64,000 nucleotides of DNA, from positions 1,550,001 to 1,614,000 of the forward strand of contig NZ_CP017718.1 in the NCBI RefSeq assembly GCF_001854405.1. The letters run 5' to 3'. The stretch comes from Hyphomonas sp. Mor2 (lineage in GTDB: Bacteria; Pseudomonadota; Alphaproteobacteria; Caulobacterales; Hyphomonadaceae). How positions within the stretch are numbered: position 1 is the stretch's first letter; every line of letters starts with the position of its first letter. The notes beneath the pieces are model-generated. The model did not search any database and had not been told where the DNA came from. It saw only the letters and a list, made by a program, of their open reading frames with translations. This document shows positions 63,679 through 64,000 of this stretch, piece after piece. Both the position numbers and the translations under genes were made by a program.

Positions 63679-64000
63679 TTAGGCCGCCTGCGCAGCGCGT
63701 GGTTTGAGAGGTGCGATGTTGCCGCATAGGATCCAGACACTGGCCATGGCGATGATCGCGAGCGCGGCCCCAACGACGAAGGCAGGCGTATAATTGCCGC
63801 CGGTCGTTAGCCACGGGATGAGGTACGTTGACAGACCAGCTGCCCCGAGCTTCGCCGCCATGCCGGCAAATCCGGCCAGAGTGCCGACACTCTTCCCGCC
63901 GAAGAAATCGCTGGGCAGGGTCTGCACATTGCCAATCGCGGTCTGGAAGCCAAATAGGATTACAGCCATAATCAGCACGGCGACGGTCGGGCTGCCAGGG
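63679..64000 (-). CDS. MFS transporter, C-terminal part, hexuronate-type (5' end cut)
   Basis: The last 106 codons of a membrane transporter are present; its start lies beyond base 64000. The residues VLIMAVILFGFQTAIGNVQTLPSDFFGGKSVGTLAGFAGMAAKLGAAG and WILCGNIAPL match the C-terminal half of ExuT/GudP-like anion:cation symporters in the MFS. Position upstream of the dehydrogenase and KDG kinase suggests uptake of a uronate monomer. Substrate not proven. Confidence 0.75.
   Translation of the reverse strand, partial: PGSPTVAVLIMAVILFGFQTAIGNVQTLPSDFFGGKSVGTLAGFAGMAAKLGAAGLSTYLIPWLTTGGNYTPAFVVGAALAIIAMASVWILCGNIAPLKPRAAQAA

Noticed and set aside
1-64000. tRNA, rRNA, prophage, integrase or insertion sequence with transposase
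   Set aside because: None was recognised when reading both strands; the repeats have no transposase in the window.

Overview
The window is about 64 kb of GC-rich chromosome from an alphaproteobacterium. The best fit is a marine, heterotrophic, prosthecate-type lineage (Hyphomonadaceae/Maricaulales-like). This rests on the NDUFA12-MlaD-DUF2155 and aroQ-accB-accC blocks, the dgt/SPOR/nagZ/scpAB/tatABC block, the rnd-lptC-lptA-lptB-rpoN block, a GTTC-N7-GTTC LexA box, and a large TonB-dependent receptor of the Xanthomonas/Caulobacter type. Genus level is inference; no rRNA or tRNA gene was seen.

Layout. 0-8 kb: partial RidA-like gene, MAPEG protein, small membrane and exported proteins, a two-subunit acyl-CoA dehydrogenase pair, a divergent CobT homologue, DUF1289 and retropepsin-like genes, a TauE exporter and an MlaC-like gene. 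8-14.4 kb: thiS, aroQ-accB-accC, then a DUF2059 gene and a repeat-rich spacer lying between accC and aat, then aat, DUF2155, mlaD-like and NDUFA12. 14.5-17.6 kb: an unusual NrdJ-derived TSCPD protein and an exported pentapeptide protein. 17.6-26.3 kb: tatCBA, scpBA, nagZ, SPOR, dgt and erpA, interrupted by an MFS transporter and a small membrane protein. 26.3-35.6 kb: a membrane-anchored winged-helix regulator divergent from a lectin-like exported protein, NfeD/SPFH, peroxiredoxin, YqgE, an S9 peptidase, a FAD monooxygenase and an exported hypothetical protein. 35.6-40.6 kb: glyoxylate shunt (aceA, aceB) divergent from an ScfR/RamB-type regulator. 40.6-50.4 kb: a GH2 beta-galactosidase, an alpha/beta-hydrolase-like protein and the SOS mutasome imuA-imuB-dnaE2. 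50.9-55.1 kb: rpoN, lptB, lptA, lptC and rnd. 55.4-57.9 kb: a DUF305-LVIVD lipoprotein. 58.4-64 kb: a TonB receptor, a KDG kinase, a beta-hydroxyacid dehydrogenase and a partial MFS transporter, reading as a uronate (probably alginate or pectin) use locus.

How the genes work together. Fatty-acid and C2 metabolism recur (acyl-CoA dehydrogenases, acetyl-CoA carboxylase subunits, glyoxylate shunt with its regulator). Envelope maintenance is a second theme (Lpt, Mla-like, NagZ, SPOR, Tat). The last genes would import an oligouronide, reduce it to 2-keto-3-deoxygluconate and phosphorylate it.

Most notable: a degenerate NrdJ paralogue that keeps the TSCPD domain and zinc ribbon but shows no recognisable catalytic motif; a CobT homologue lacking both catalytic glutamates; and two families of hairpin-rich dispersed repeats (about 132 bp and 75 bp, with fixed internal spacing) in spacers that coincide with breaks in conserved gene order.
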